Below are positions 19,036 to 28,686 of a DNA stretch of 64,000 nt, in pieces. Position 1 is the stretch's first letter; each line of letters starts with the position of its first letter. The stretch comes from Sphaerisporangium fuscum. Lineage in GTDB: Bacteria; Actinomycetota; Actinomycetes; Streptosporangiales; Streptosporangiaceae. Where the stretch lies: NCBI RefSeq assembly GCF_018531465.1, contig NZ_JAHDTF010000012.1, positions 62,001 through 126,000 on the forward strand, in the 5' to 3' direction. The translations under genes and the position numbers were made by a program. Below the pieces are notes generated by a model. It did no database searches. It saw only the letters and a program-made list of their open reading frames with translations, and was not told the DNA's origin.

Positions 19036-19109
19036 TTATCCACAGGTTGAGGGTCGATTCGACCCGGTTATCCACCTGTGCGTAGCCGGTGTCCCCCTAG
19101 TTATCCACA
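19036..19109 (+). promoter_or_regulatory. Cluster of three DnaA boxes upstream of bioA
   Basis: TTATCCACA at 19036-19044, TTATCCACC at 19068-19076 (one mismatch) and TTATCCACA at 19101-19109, all in the same orientation, spaced 32 and 33 bases (three helical turns). All lie within 125 bases of the bioA start. Confidence 0.7.
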
Positions 19110-19160
19110 GGGTCGTGTTTTCCGGCGGCCCGGCCAGGTGCCCGGGGCTACGGTGGCCGC

Positions 19161-20660
19161 ATGGACGCCGACACGCTGCTCGACCTCGACCACGGACACC
19201 TGTGGCATCCCTACGCCGAGGCCGTTCCCTCCGTCGCTCCTCAGCCCGTGGTCCGGGCCGATGGAGTGCGGCTGACGCTCGCCGACGGCCGTGAGCTGGT
19301 CGACGGCATGTCGTCCTGGTGGGCGGCGATCCACGGCTACAACCATCCGCGACTCAACGCCGCGGCCCGCGAGCAGCTCGACGCGATGGCCCACGTGATG
19401 TTCGGCGGGCTCACCCACGAGCCCGCCGTGCGCCTCGGCCGGCGCCTGGCGCGGATGACCGGCCTGCCCAAGGTCTTCCTGGCCGACTCCGGTTCGGTGG
19501 CGGTGGAGGTGGCCATCAAGATGGCCCTCCAGTGCACCGGCAGGAGCCGCCTGCTCACCGTCAGGGGCGGCTACCACGGCGACACCTTCGGGGCCATGTC
19601 GGTCTGCGACCCGGTCAACGGCATGCACCACCTCTTCAGCGGAGTGCTGCCCCGCCATGTCTTCGCCGACCGGCCGCCAGGGGGATACGGCCTGCACCCC
19701 CGCCCCCAACCTCCCGGCGCCGCTCCAGGCACCCGTGCGGGTTCGGGCGCGGACGCCGATGCGGGCGGTGGGCCCGAGTGCGGGTTGCTCGCCGGCTCCG
19801 TCGCAGGCACTGGGCCTAGGGGCGGGCCGCTCGCCGGGTCCGGTCCGGGCTCGGGTGGTGGTCCGGCTGGTGGGGCGTGTTCCGGTTCGGTGAGGAGAGG
19901 CGAGGGGGAGCGGGCGGGCCGCCCTGAGGGGGCGACCGTCGGGGGTGATGTCGTCGACCAGGGATATCTCGATCATCTGGCCGAGGTGGTGGAGCGGCAC
20001 GCCGGGGAGCTGGCGGCGATCATCGTGGAGCCGGTGGTGCAGGGTGCCGGAGGCATGTGGTTCTACCACCCCGCCTACCTAGCCCGATTGCGGCAGTTGG
20101 CCGACGAGTACGGCCTCCTGCTCATCGCCGACGAGATCGCGACCGGCTTCGGCCGCACGGGTGAGCTGTTCGGCTGCGACCACGCGACCGTCAGACCCGA
20201 CATCATGTGCGTCGGCAAGGCCCTGACCGGCGGCTATCTCACCATGGCCGCCACCTTGTGCACGGCCGAGGTCGCCGAGCGCGTCGGCGTGCTCATGCAC
20301 GGGCCGACGTTCATGGCCAACCCGCTGGCGGCGGCGGTCGCCGTCGCCTCGCTGGAGCTGCTCGACGAGCGCCCATGGCGTGAGGAGGTCAAGCGCATCG
20401 AATCAGGCCTCGCCCACGGGCTTGCCGAGGCCGCCGCCGCTCCCGGGGTGAGAGACGTGCGGGTCCTCGGCGCGATCGGGGTGATCGAGACCGAGCAGCC
20501 GGTCGACGTGGCGATGGTCCAGGAGGTCGCGATGCGGCACGGCGTCTGGTTACGGCCCTTCGGGCGCCTTATCTATACGATGCCGCCCTACAACACCGAC
20601 TCCACCGCCCTGGCCCAGATCACCACGGCCATGACCGCCGCCGTCGTCGGGGTCAGGTGA
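19161..20660 (+). CDS. bioA: Adenosylmethionine-8-amino-7-oxononanoate aminotransferase BioA with low-complexity insert
   Basis: 499 residues versus about 430 for the family. Converts KAPA to DAPA in biotin synthesis using S-adenosylmethionine as amino donor. The N-terminal [16 protein letters not shown], the [14 protein letters not shown]-phosphate region, [13 protein letters not shown] and the Schiff-base lysine K353 in [11 protein letters not shown] are all intact. Residues about 180-265 (bases 19698-19955) are an extra Gly/Ala/Ser/Pro/Arg stretch with no fold signature, inserted in the loop before the DQGYLDHL helix. The ATG sits 6 bases after TACGGT, so the mRNA may be leaderless. No bioF, bioD or bioB neighbours. 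Confidence 0.88.
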   Translation: MDADTLLDLDHGHLWHPYAEAVPSVAPQPVVRADGVRLTLADGRELVDGMSSWWAAIHGYNHPRLNAAAREQLDAMAHVMFGGLTHEPAVRLGRRLARMTGLPKVFLADSGSVAVEVAIKMALQCTGRSRLLTVRGGYHGDTFGAMSVCDPVNGMHHLFSGVLPRHVFADRPPGGYGLHPRPQPPGAAPGTRAGSGADADAGGGPECGLLAGSVAGTGPRGGPLAGSGPGSGGGPAGGACSGSVRRGEGERAGRPEGATVGGDVVDQGYLDHLAEVVERHAGELAAIIVEPVVQGAGGMWFYHPAYLARLRQLADEYGLLLIADEIATGFGRTGELFGCDHATVRPDIMCVGKALTGGYLTMAATLCTAEVAERVGVLMHGPTFMANPLAAAVAVASLELLDERPWREEVKRIESGLAHGLAEAAAAPGVRDVRVLGAIGVIETEQPVDVAMVQEVAMRHGVWLRPFGRLIYTMPPYNTDSTALAQITTAMTAAVVGVR

Positions 20661-21957
20661 CCTCTTGGGCTTCCTGAGGGGCACGGGAGGAGGTGCCGCC
20701 GGTCAGGAGACGGTAGAGGAGGGCGCTGACGACGTAGCCGACGGAGGCGATCACCAGCACGAGGTACGACTTGCCGTTGGGCGGGAGCAGGATCGCGGCG
20801 ACCGCGGCGGCCAGGACGAACATGCCGTTGAACAGCATGTCGTAGATGGAGAACACCCGCCCGAGATAGGCGTCCTCGACGTCCCGCTGCACGATCGTAT
20901 CGGCGCAGATCTTCACGCTCTGGCCGTTCACACCGAGCACGAAGCCCACGACGAGGAACCCTAGCTGGTGGAACGGCAGGCAGAGCAGCAGTTCAAGCAC
21001 TCCCGCCGAGGCCAGCATGATCGGGATCCAGGACTCGGGCCGGAAGCGTTCGGTCGCCCACGGTGTGATCAGGGCGGCGACGAAGAAGCCCACGCCCGAG
21101 GTCGCGAGCACTCCGGTGACCTGGTTCAGACCGGCCTCGACGTTGCTCGTGAAGTAGTAGCGGTACAGCATGGCCACCATCACGATCGTCATCCCGTACA
21201 GGAACCGGTGGGCGGCCATGCTGGCGAGCGCCGCGGCCGGGGTCCGTGTGTGGACGACGTGGCGCGCGCCGTCGATCATGCCGACGATCACGTTGCGGAC
21301 GGCTTGGCGGGCCTGCGGGCGGTTCGCGTCGAACGACGGGCCGAGCAGGGTCCTGTGCATCCTGGAGGCGATCAGCGCGCTGAAGCCGAACATCAGACCG
21401 GAGATGACGAGCAGCAGCGCCGTCCCGGTGTGCGAGGAGCCGAACGCCAGGCGGAGCAGGTAGCCGGTACCGGCGCCGATGAAGGTGGCCACCGTCCCGG
21501 AGGTCGGGGTTACGGCGTTGGCGAGCAGCAGACGCTCCCCTTCGACCACGTGGGGGAGCGAGGCGCTGAGCGCTGACAGGAAGAACCGGTTGACACCCAG
21601 CACGGCCAGCGCCGCGGCGTAGAAGCACCAGTCGGGGGCGTTCAGCGCGACCAGCAGGGCGGCGAGACCCAGCAGGGTGCCTCGGACGATCGGCGCGACG
21701 ACCAGGATCTGACGGCGGGACCATCGGTCGATGAACACGCCGGCGAACGGGCCGAGGATGGAATATGGGAGCAGAAGGACAGCGAAGGCCACGGCGGCTT
21801 CGGCGGCTGTGGCCTGCTTCTCCGGTGTAAAGAAGGCGTAGCCCACCACGGCGAACTGAAAGATGCCGTCGGAGAACTGCGAGAGGAGGCGGGTACCGAA
21901 CAGACGCCTGAAGTCCCGGCCCCGAAGGACGGCACGGAGGTCGGAGACGAAAGACAC
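20653..21957 (-). CDS. MFS transporter
   Basis: 434 residues from the GTG at 21957 ([20 protein letters not shown]); an ATG at 22038 would add 27 residues that look unlike the family. About 12 transmembrane helices, with the MFS motif A-like loop [14 protein letters not shown] between helices 2 and 3. It is an MFS-3/enterobactin-exporter-like architecture (N-terminal [22 protein letters not shown]). Substrate unknown. The 3' end overlaps the bioA 3' end by 8 bases on the opposite strand. Confidence 0.8.
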   Translation of the reverse strand: MSFVSDLRAVLRGRDFRRLFGTRLLSQFSDGIFQFAVVGYAFFTPEKQATAAEAAVAFAVLLLPYSILGPFAGVFIDRWSRRQILVVAPIVRGTLLGLAALLVALNAPDWCFYAAALAVLGVNRFFLSALSASLPHVVEGERLLLANAVTPTSGTVATFIGAGTGYLLRLAFGSSHTGTALLLVISGLMFGFSALIASRMHRTLLGPSFDANRPQARQAVRNVIVGMIDGARHVVHTRTPAAALASMAAHRFLYGMTIVMVAMLYRYYFTSNVEAGLNQVTGVLATSGVGFFVAALITPWATERFRPESWIPIMLASAGVLELLLCLPFHQLGFLVVGFVLGVNGQSVKICADTIVQRDVEDAYLGRVFSIYDMLFNGMFVLAAAVAAILLPPNGKSYLVLVIASVGYVVSALLYRLLTGGTSSRAPQEAQEVT

Positions 21958-22202
21958 GCGGGCCAGCCTACTGGCAGCCTGTCGAACGCCACATCGGGAA
22001 CAACCCTGATATCCCCTGACTCGACCCAATGAACTCATTCCATAACGGGAGGGCGGGTCGTATCTCCGCCCCTACGGCCGCGAGCGGAAAACACGCCCGG
22101 CCGCGGGGCGAATGTGGTGGCTACGCGGAAAATCGACACCGGTCCCACGATGGCGCCGGAAGCAGTCGGCGGCCGCGATCGTCCCGGAGACGTGGAGGGG
22201 CG

Positions 22203-22316
22203 ACCTCTCGCACCGAGGGCGGGCAGATGCGGGCGGGGAAGTCTCGCGCCGAGGGCGGGGCAGGTGTGGGCGGGTGGAGTCTCGCGCCGAGGGTGGGGCA
22301 GGTGTCGGCGGGTGCG
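22203..22316. repeat. 38-bp tandem repeat, about three copies, in a gene-free tract
   Basis: Units begin GTCTCGCGCCGAGGG at 22241 and 22279, with an earlier diverged copy from about 22203. The surrounding 22039-22775 (about 740 bases) holds no gene I can support. Its plus strand is strikingly G-rich with few C from about 22230 to 22740, and open frames there give only Pro/Thr- or Gly-rich low complexity. The tract ends at the idi promoter. Confidence 0.75.
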
Positions 22317-22775
22317 CCAGAGCGGCGTCGGCTCCCCGATAGTGCGGGGAGTGGTCGGGGGCTTGGGGGTGCCCTCGTGGATGTGAACGGCCGGCACCTT
22401 GGTCGTACATGCCCATCTGGGTTGGAGGCGTCGGGGGTGGGGCCGCCTTCGTGGTGGTGGTGGGAGTGGTTGGCGTGTGAGGCCTTCCGCCGGTACGGGG
22501 TCGGTGCGCTTCGGGGGTGTGGGTGTCGTATGTGGGCGGGGTTGGGGTCGTGGGAGGACCCTGGGGGCGGGGGAAGGTTGCAGTTCCTGGTTCGGGGTGG
22601 GGAAGGTTGGAGTTCTTGGTGGGGGGCGTTTTTCGGCCTCGGTATTCGGGAGGTAGAGGGGCGGTCCACTGGGAGTGACTTTTGCCCATCCGGAGGTAAT
22701 GGTTTGTTCGGTCTGGGGAGCCGCAGGCGGGTGGGAGCGGCCGGATGGTGAACATGATCACGTAATCTCGGACAG

Positions 22776-23366
22776 GTGAACCCTGACGAACATGTCGTGC
22801 TCGTGGACGCGCGAGGCGAGGCGATCGGCACCGCGCCCAAGACCGAGGTGCACGGCGCCGACACCCCGCTTCACCTGGCGTTCTCCTGCTATGTGTTCGA
22901 CGGCGAGGGCAGGGTGCTGCTGACCCGCAGAGCGTCGCACAAGCGCACCTGGCCGGGGGTGTGGACCAACAGCTGCTGTGGCCACCCCCTGCCCGGAGAG
23001 TCCCCGAAGGCGGCGGTCGCCCGCCGGCTGGCGTACGAGCTCGGGCTGGGCGCCGCCGAGGTCGAGCTGGTGCTGCCGGAGTTCGCCTACCGCGCGGTGA
23101 TGGAGGACGGGACGGTCGAGCACGAGATGTGCCCGGTCTACCGGGCGTTCGTGACGGGTGATCCCCGGCCGAACCCGGACGAGGTGAGCGCGACGCGGTG
23201 GATGCCCTGGAAGGAGTTCACCGACGACGTGATGAGCGGCCTGCTGGCGATCTCTCCGTGGTGCGGCGAGCAGGTGCCGCTGCTCACGACCCTCGGCGCC
23301 GATCCCTTCACCTGGCCCGCCGCCGACCCCGCCGACCTTCCCCCGGCGGCGCGCATCCCTTCATGA
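22776..23366 (+). CDS. idi: Isopentenyl-diphosphate delta-isomerase, type I
   Basis: 196 residues. Interconverts IPP and DMAPP. Visible: the metal/active-site segment SCCGHPLPGES with the catalytic cysteine, the HLAFS strand, the Nudix-like fold and EHEMCPVYRA with the catalytic glutamate. GTG start at 22776. No clear Shine-Dalgarno, but TAATCT ends 8 bases upstream, suggesting a leaderless transcript. It stands alone, convergent with ino1. Presence of type I Idi fits a non-mevalonate organism with isoprenoid secondary products; that link is inference. Confidence 0.93.
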   Translation: MNPDEHVVLVDARGEAIGTAPKTEVHGADTPLHLAFSCYVFDGEGRVLLTRRASHKRTWPGVWTNSCCGHPLPGESPKAAVARRLAYELGLGAAEVELVLPEFAYRAVMEDGTVEHEMCPVYRAFVTGDPRPNPDEVSATRWMPWKEFTDDVMSGLLAISPWCGEQVPLLTTLGADPFTWPAADPADLPPAARIPS

Positions 23367-23388
23367 GCGGCCCGGCCGTCGGAGACGC

Positions 23389-23427
23389 GAGAAGCGTCCC
23401 GGTTCCAGGGGAACCGGGACGCTTCTC
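23389..23427. terminator. Bidirectional terminator between idi and ino1
   Basis: Perfect 18-bp stem (23389-23406 with 23410-23427) with a 3-base loop, between convergent genes, 22 bases after the idi stop. Confidence 0.9.
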
Positions 23428-23454
23428 ATGTACCGGCATGCCGGATCAGAGGCT

Positions 23455-24534
23455 TCAGCGCTCGACCTCGCCGCGGATGAACTTCTCGACGGCCTCGCGG
23501 GCGTCGTCGTCGGAGTACTGCTCCGGCGGCGACTTCATGAAGTAGGAAGAAGCGGACAGGATGGGGCCGCCGATGCCGCGGTCCATGGCGATCTTGGCGG
23601 CGCGGATCGCGTCGATGATGACGCCCGCGGAGTTCGGGGAGTCCCAGACCTCCAGCTTGTACTCGAGGTTCAGCGGGGTGTCGCCGAAGGACTTGCCCTC
23701 GAGGCGGACGTAGGCCCACTTGCGGTCGTCGAGCCACGGCACGTGGTCGGACGGGCCGATGTGCACGTCGGCCTTGGCCATCTCGTGCGGGATCTGCGAG
23801 GTGACGGACTGCGTCTTGGAGATCTTCTTGGACTGGAGGCGCTTGCGCTCCAGCATGTTCATGAAGTCCATGTTGCCGCCGAAGTTGAGCTGGTAGGTGC
23901 GCAGCAGCTCCACTCCGCGGTCCTCGAACAGCTTGGCCATGACCCGGTGGGTGATGGTGGCGCCGACCTGCGACTTGATGTCGTCGCCGACGATCGGGAT
24001 GCCGGCGTCGGTGAACTTCTTCGCCCAGACGGGGTCGGAGGCGATGAAGACGGGGAGCGCGTTGACGAAGGCCACGCCCGCGTCGAGGGCGCACTGGGCG
24101 TAGAAGCGGTCGGCCTCCTCCGAGCCAACCGGCAGGTAGGACACCAGGACGTCGGCCTTGGACTGCTTAAGGGCGGCGACGACGTCCACGGGCGTCTCGT
24201 CGGACTCCTCGATCATCTCGAGGTAGTACTCGCCGAGGCCGTCGTAGGTCGGGCCGCGCTGCACGGTGACACCGGTCGGCGGCACGTCACAGATCTTGAT
24301 GGTGTTGTTCTCGGAGGCGACGATGGCCTCCGAGAGGTCACGCCCGACCTTCTTGGCGTCGACGTCGAAGGCCGCCACGAACTCCACGTCGCCGACGTGG
24401 TAGTCGCCGAACTGGACGTGCATCAGGCCCGGCACCCGCGTGGCGGGATCGGCGTCCTTGTAGAAGTGCACACCCTGCACCAGCGCCGCGGCACAGTTGC
24501 CGACACCTACGATGGCTACGCGCACGGAACCCAT
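23455..24534 (-). CDS. ino1: Inositol-3-phosphate synthase (myo-inositol-1-phosphate synthase)
   Basis: 359 residues, the short bacterial form. Converts glucose-6-phosphate to inositol-3-phosphate with NAD, the first step toward phosphatidylinositol and mycothiol in actinobacteria. Visible: NAD-binding [16 protein letters not shown], the [15 protein letters not shown] segment with catalytic lysine, and [13 protein letters not shown]. Follows padR after 13 bases in the same direction, so it forms a padR-ino1 operon as in mycobacteria (Rv0047c-Rv0046c). Confidence 0.95.
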   Translation of the reverse strand: MGSVRVAIVGVGNCAAALVQGVHFYKDADPATRVPGLMHVQFGDYHVGDVEFVAAFDVDAKKVGRDLSEAIVASENNTIKICDVPPTGVTVQRGPTYDGLGEYYLEMIEESDETPVDVVAALKQSKADVLVSYLPVGSEEADRFYAQCALDAGVAFVNALPVFIASDPVWAKKFTDAGIPIVGDDIKSQVGATITHRVMAKLFEDRGVELLRTYQLNFGGNMDFMNMLERKRLQSKKISKTQSVTSQIPHEMAKADVHIGPSDHVPWLDDRKWAYVRLEGKSFGDTPLNLEYKLEVWDSPNSAGVIIDAIRAAKIAMDRGIGGPILSASSYFMKSPPEQYSDDDAREAVEKFIRGEVER

Positions 24535-24547
24535 CGCACTCGCTCCT

Positions 24548-25204
24548 TTACTCGTTCGTCTTGTCAGGAACGGGCTCGGCGTCCTGCGCCTGCGCCCTGT
24601 CCGCCCTTGCCCGTACGGCTTGCGCTCGTTCGGTATCGATCAGCTCGTTCAGCCAGCGCACCTCGCGCTCGACCGATTCCAAGCCGTGGCGCTGTAACTC
24701 CAGCGTGTAACTGTCCAATCGCTCTGCCGTGCGGGCGAGAGCCGTCCGAACCGCGTCGAGTCGCTCCTCCAGACGGCTTCTGCGACCTTCGAGGATGCGT
24801 AGTCGTACCTCCGCCTCGGTGTGGCGGAAGAAGGCGAAGTGAACCCCGAAGCTTTCGTCCTCCCAGGAGGACGGGCCCGCCTGGGTGAGGAGCTCCTGCA
24901 GTCGCTCCTTGCCCTCGGCGGTCAGCTTGTAGACGATCTTCGATCGGCGGCCCGTCAGGGGCAGCGCGGTGTCGCGTGCCCCTTGCGCGGAGGTTCCGGA
25001 GCCACATTCGGCCGGCGGCTCCTCCGCGATGAGCCCGTCGGCGAGGAGCTGCCGAAGGCACGGATAGAGCGAGCCGTACGAGAACGCGCGAAACATTCCG
25101 AGCAGGGCGTTGAGCCGTTTGCGCAGCTCATAGCCATGCAGGGGTGTTTCGTGGAGCGAGCCGAGCACGGCCAGTTCCAGCACTCCGCCCTTGCCGACCG
25201 CCAC
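24548..25204 (-). CDS. PadR-family transcriptional regulator, predicted controller of ino1
   Basis: 218 residues. N-terminal winged helix ([23 protein letters not shown], then [18 protein letters not shown], and the wing [14 protein letters not shown]) and a C-terminal long-helix dimerisation region (about 110-190). Between the recognition helix and the wing, about 20 residues ([20 protein letters not shown]) form an insert with one cysteine not seen in minimal PadR proteins. A perfect inverted repeat lies over its own predicted transcription start, so autorepression and co-regulation of ino1 are likely. Confidence 0.88.
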   Translation of the reverse strand: MAVGKGGVLELAVLGSLHETPLHGYELRKRLNALLGMFRAFSYGSLYPCLRQLLADGLIAEEPPAECGSGTSAQGARDTALPLTGRRSKIVYKLTAEGKERLQELLTQAGPSSWEDESFGVHFAFFRHTEAEVRLRILEGRRSRLEERLDAVRTALARTAERLDSYTLELQRHGLESVEREVRWLNELIDTERAQAVRARADRAQAQDAEPVPDKTNE

Positions 25205-25239
25205 TGGAACCGCCCCCTCTCGCGTGGATGTGTTCCGCC

Positions 25240-25292
25240 GATGTATCGAGCCGATACATCAGGAGGATACGTCTGCTCGGCATACTGCGCAA
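25240..25292 (-). promoter_or_regulatory. padR-ino1 promoter with PadR operator
   Basis: On the minus strand: -35 TTGCGC (25292-25287), a 17-base spacer, -10 TATCCT (25269-25264). Directly after comes a perfect inverted repeat GATGTATC-N5-GATACATC (25260-25240) covering the expected start of transcription. The ATGT...ACAT ends fit known PadR operators. Confidence 0.75.
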
Positions 25293-25350
25293 TGAAGAAA
25301 TCCGTCAAGCGGTTGGGCGGAATAGATAAAAAAGTCGTAGTCTGGCGACC

Positions 25351-25758
25351 ATGTGGTCACAGCGAGGGGTCGTGGACTACGGCCTCGCGAAGCGGGCGAC
25401 CGTGCAGTCGCTTCGCTCCGGTCGCATGGCCAGGCGTGATGTGTGCGATGCTCATCCCTACCTTTTGCGAGCCGCCCGCCTTCTCGGCGAGCCCACCCAG
25501 CGCGCCTGCCCGATATGCGAACGCACGAACGTGACGCATGTCACATATGTGTACGGTGACCAGCTCGGTCGCAGCGCAGGACGGGTAAAGGCCACGTCAG
25601 ACCTCGTTCAGATGGCCCATGAATACGGTGAATTCCGGGTCTACGTTGTCGAGGTCTGCCAAGGTTGCTCATGGAATCACCTGACGGTTTCCTACGTCCT
25701 AGGCAACGGCGAGCCACCGGGCGACTCCGGCGCAGATGGACAGACAGCGGAGAAGTAG
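25351..25758 (+). CDS. DUF5318 family protein (zinc-ribbon-like)
   Basis: 135 residues. Conserved actinobacterial family of Rv0049, always next to ponA1. Two CxxC pairs (CPIC near residue 53 and CQGC near residue 103) suggest a zinc ribbon. The N-terminal VVDYGLAKRATVQSLRSGR and DVCDAHPYLLRAA segments are family signatures. Function unknown. Divergent from padR, 100 bases before the ponA start, so it may be cotranscribed with ponA. The last 20 residues are hydrophilic and variable. Confidence 0.8.
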   Translation: MWSQRGVVDYGLAKRATVQSLRSGRMARRDVCDAHPYLLRAARLLGEPTQRACPICERTNVTHVTYVYGDQLGRSAGRVKATSDLVQMAHEYGEFRVYVVEVCQGCSWNHLTVSYVLGNGEPPGDSGADGQTAEK

Positions 25759-25858
25759 TCCAACGCGGTCTGATTCACAGCTTCAGGAGGTAGCCTCCCG
25801 CCCTGCCGCTGACAGACGTCGAACACCCTCCGATCGCCAGATGACCCAACGAGGATGC

Positions 25859-28666
25859 GTGAGTTACAGCAGCAATGGCCCTGAGCCGACCGGCCGCCCC
25901 GACGAGGGCCCCGGTGGATCTCCTCGCCCGGGACGGCGCCGTCGCTCCGCTCAGGGGGACGCGCCCGCCGGGTACCAGGCGCGGCGCTCGGCGCCAGGCC
26001 CTGATGCCACATCTCCTCGGCGTGCCATGCCGCCGCAGGGCGCGCAGCCCCGCCGCGCGGAGGCCGCCTTCGAGGACACGCAGTCGATGGGACAGGTGGC
26101 CCCACCACCCCCACGCCGGCAGGGCGAGCCGACGGGACAGATGCCTCCTCGCCCCCAGCAGCCTCAGGCCCGCAGCGAGATGGCCGGGGCCGAGACCGTG
26201 GTGAGCCGCGAGGGCGGTGGCCGGCGCGGCCGCAGGGCGTCCGGTGGACGAGGCGGCCGCGGGGCCGGTGACGGATCCGCCGGCAGGGGCCCCGGGCGCG
26301 GAGGGTTCGACGACGACGGCGAGCCGCCGCGCAAGAGGGGATGGAAACGGTTCCTCCCCAACTGGAAGATCGTCATGGCGGGCTTCGTCGTGCTCGCGGC
26401 GGGTGTCTTCGGCATGATCGCCGTGGCCTACGCCAACACTCCTCTGCCCGACGAGAACAGCGCCAAGGAGACCGCCACCTCCCAGGGCAGCACGATCTAC
26501 TACGCGAGCAAGGACGCCAAGGGCAAGCCCGAGGTGCTCGCGAAGCTGGGCACCAAGCGCATCAAGCTCGAAAATCTGAAGCAAGACGTCCCTGAGGTCG
26601 TCCAGGACGCGGTCATCGCCGCCGAGAACGACACCTTCCGCGAGGACTCCGGCATCTCGCTCTCGGGCATGGTGCGCTCGCTGTGGAACACCGCGAGCGG
26701 TAAGCAGGTGCAGGGCGCCTCCACCATCACCCAGCAGATGGCGCGTGGCTACTTCAACAACCTCAGCAACGAGCGGTCGATCACCCGGAAGATCAAGGAG
26801 ATCTTCATCGCGGTGAAGCTGGACAAGGAGTGGTCCAAGGACAAGGTGCTCCTCTACTACCTGAACATCGTGCCGTTCGGCCGTAACACCTACGGCATCG
26901 AGGCCGCGTCCAGGGAGTTCTTCGGCAAGAAGACCAAGGACCTCAACGCCGCCGAGGCCGCCTACCTGGCGGGGCGCATCCAGCAGCCCGGCAACTTCGA
27001 CCTCCAGGAGGGGAAGGGCGACCGCAGCGGCACCGAGTTCCGCTTCAACTATGTGCTCAAGCAGATGGCGAAGATCTGGCCGCAGAAGGTCGCGCCGGGC
27101 AACGTCAAGTACGCCGACCTGCCGACCACCGCGAAGTTCCCGAAGATCAAGAAGCAGTCGTTCAAGAACTACTACAGCGGCTTCCGCGGCTACATGATCA
27201 ACGCGGTCATGAACGAGCTCCAGCAGCGGAACGGCCTGAAGCAGGCCGACATCGAGACCGGCGGCTACAAGATCTACACCACCTTCGACAAGAAGCTGAT
27301 GCAGGCGGCCGCCGACGCCGTCCAGAACAACACCACGGGGTTGTCGCCCGAGATCCATGCCTCGCTGGCGGCGGTCGATCCGCGCAACGGCCGGGTGATC
27401 GCGTTCTACGGCGGCAAGAACTATCTGGGCAAGCACCCCGACCAGTTCAACGACGCCTTCGACGCCCACAAGCAGGCCGCCTCGGCGTTCAAGCCGTACG
27501 TCCTGGCCGCCTGGCTCGAGGCCGGTTACAGCCTGAACAGCTACGTGCCCGGCAACGAGACCGTGCCAAAGGTGCTGCCCGGCACGACCAAGGTCACCAA
27601 CGAGGAGCGCATGCCGTCGGGCATCACCGTCACCTCGGCCACCGCCCACTCCATCAACACCGCCTACGCTTCCATGGCGTACAAGCTGGGGCTGGACAAG
27701 GTGAAGCAGATCGCCGAAGGGGCCGGCATCCCCAAGGACGAGCTCGACCGGGACGAGACGGCCCACAAGTACCTGCTCTCGATCGGTACCGCCATCGTCA
27801 CCCCGCTGGAGCAGGCGGCCGGCTACTCGATCTTCGCCAACGAGGGCAAGCACTACAAGACCCACGTGGTGCAGAAGGTCGACAAGGTCGACGGCACCCC
27901 CTTCATCCCCGAGGACACCACCTTCACCCGGGTGATCTCGCCCACCTCGGCGGCCGACGCCATCGAGGCGCTGCAGGCGGTGGTCAAGGAAGGAACGGGC
28001 CGCGGCGCCGCGCTGCCCGACCGCCCGGTGGCCGGCAAGACCGGTACCAACTCCGAGAACAAGGAAGCCTGGTTCGTCGGCTTCACCCCGCAACTGTCCA
28101 CCGGCGTCGGCATGTACCGCGAGGAATGCGTGCGGATGAAGGGGAACAAGGTGGTCAAGAAGCTGAACGGCCGGGAGATCTGTCCCAACGGCTACGTCGG
28201 CAGTGAAATCTCTCTCGGCAACATCCAAGGTGCCACCTACCCGAGCCGCATCTGGCGGGCGTTCATGATGGAGGCGATGAAGGGCCAGCCGGTTCAGCAG
28301 TTCCCCGAGCCCGCCAACGCCGGCACGCCGATGAACATCGTGGAGAAGCCCGCTCCGTCGCCGACGCCCACCCCCACCGACGACACCGGCTTCCCGAACG
28401 GCAACGGTGACCCGAACGGCAACGGCGATCCGAACGGCAACGGTGACCCGAACGGCAACGGTGACCCCAACGGCGACAACAACGGCGGTGGCGGGGACAA
28501 CTGTCTGCCCTGGGACGACGCCTGCAACGGAAACGGCAACGGGAACGGACACGGCAACGGGAACAGCGGCGACGATCCGTTGAACCAGGGCTCCGTCCAG
28601 GCGAGCACGCCGCCCAGCCCGACACCGTCCGGTTCCCGCCGCTCGACTGCCACGCCGTCACCGTGA
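25859..28666 (+). CDS. ponA: Bifunctional penicillin-binding protein, class A (PonA-type)
   Basis: About 935 residues. Cytoplasmic N-terminal 160 residues are Pro/Gln/Gly/Arg-rich; one transmembrane helix (WKIVMAGFVVLAAGVFGMIA) follows. The glycosyltransferase domain shows AAENDTFREDSGIS (catalytic Glu), then GASTITQQMARG and the KIKEIFIAVKLDKEW segment. The transpeptidase domain shows the acylated serine in ASAFKP (SxxK), SIN and KTGT. The C-terminus carries NGNGDP repeats and a Ser/Thr/Pro tail outside the membrane. The start is uncertain: GTG 25859 has GAGGA only 3 bases upstream; ATG 25841 is the alternative. It polymerises and crosslinks peptidoglycan. Confidence 0.93.
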   Translation: MSYSSNGPEPTGRPDEGPGGSPRPGRRRRSAQGDAPAGYQARRSAPGPDATSPRRAMPPQGAQPRRAEAAFEDTQSMGQVAPPPPRRQGEPTGQMPPRPQQPQARSEMAGAETVVSREGGGRRGRRASGGRGGRGAGDGSAGRGPGRGGFDDDGEPPRKRGWKRFLPNWKIVMAGFVVLAAGVFGMIAVAYANTPLPDENSAKETATSQGSTIYYASKDAKGKPEVLAKLGTKRIKLENLKQDVPEVVQDAVIAAENDTFREDSGISLSGMVRSLWNTASGKQVQGASTITQQMARGYFNNLSNERSITRKIKEIFIAVKLDKEWSKDKVLLYYLNIVPFGRNTYGIEAASREFFGKKTKDLNAAEAAYLAGRIQQPGNFDLQEGKGDRSGTEFRFNYVLKQMAKIWPQKVAPGNVKYADLPTTAKFPKIKKQSFKNYYSGFRGYMINAVMNELQQRNGLKQADIETGGYKIYTTFDKKLMQAAADAVQNNTTGLSPEIHASLAAVDPRNGRVIAFYGGKNYLGKHPDQFNDAFDAHKQAASAFKPYVLAAWLEAGYSLNSYVPGNETVPKVLPGTTKVTNEERMPSGITVTSATAHSINTAYASMAYKLGLDKVKQIAEGAGIPKDELDRDETAHKYLLSIGTAIVTPLEQAAGYSIFANEGKHYKTHVVQKVDKVDGTPFIPEDTTFTRVISPTSAADAIEALQAVVKEGTGRGAALPDRPVAGKTGTNSENKEAWFVGFTPQLSTGVGMYREECVRMKGNKVVKKLNGREICPNGYVGSEISLGNIQGATYPSRIWRAFMMEAMKGQPVQQFPEPANAGTPMNIVEKPAPSPTPTPTDDTGFPNGNGDPNGNGDPNGNGDPNGNGDPNGDNNGGGGDNCLPWDDACNGNGNGNGHGNGNSGDDPLNQGSVQASTPPSPTPSGSRRSTATPSP
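28393..28482 (+). repeat. 18-bp tandem repeat encoding NGNGDP in PonA
   Basis: Five nearly identical units starting CCCGAACGGCAACGG at 28393, 28411, 28429, 28447 and 28465 (last one partial). Differences are silent third-position changes (GGTGAC versus GGCGAT). It is a site prone to copy-number change and lies in the extracellular C-terminal tail. Confidence 0.9.
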
Positions 28667-28686
28667 CCGGATGATCGAATAACGTC

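Noticed and set aside
22072..22761. Pro/Thr-rich open frames in the tract before idi
   Set aside because: Composition follows the G-skew of the strand, no ribosome-binding sites, and frames on both strands are equally long.
25775..28552. 925-codon open frame antisense to ponA
   Set aside because: Product is low-complexity Val/Leu/Arg/Gly/His-rich and mirrors ponA codons; a high-GC artefact with no ribosome-binding site.
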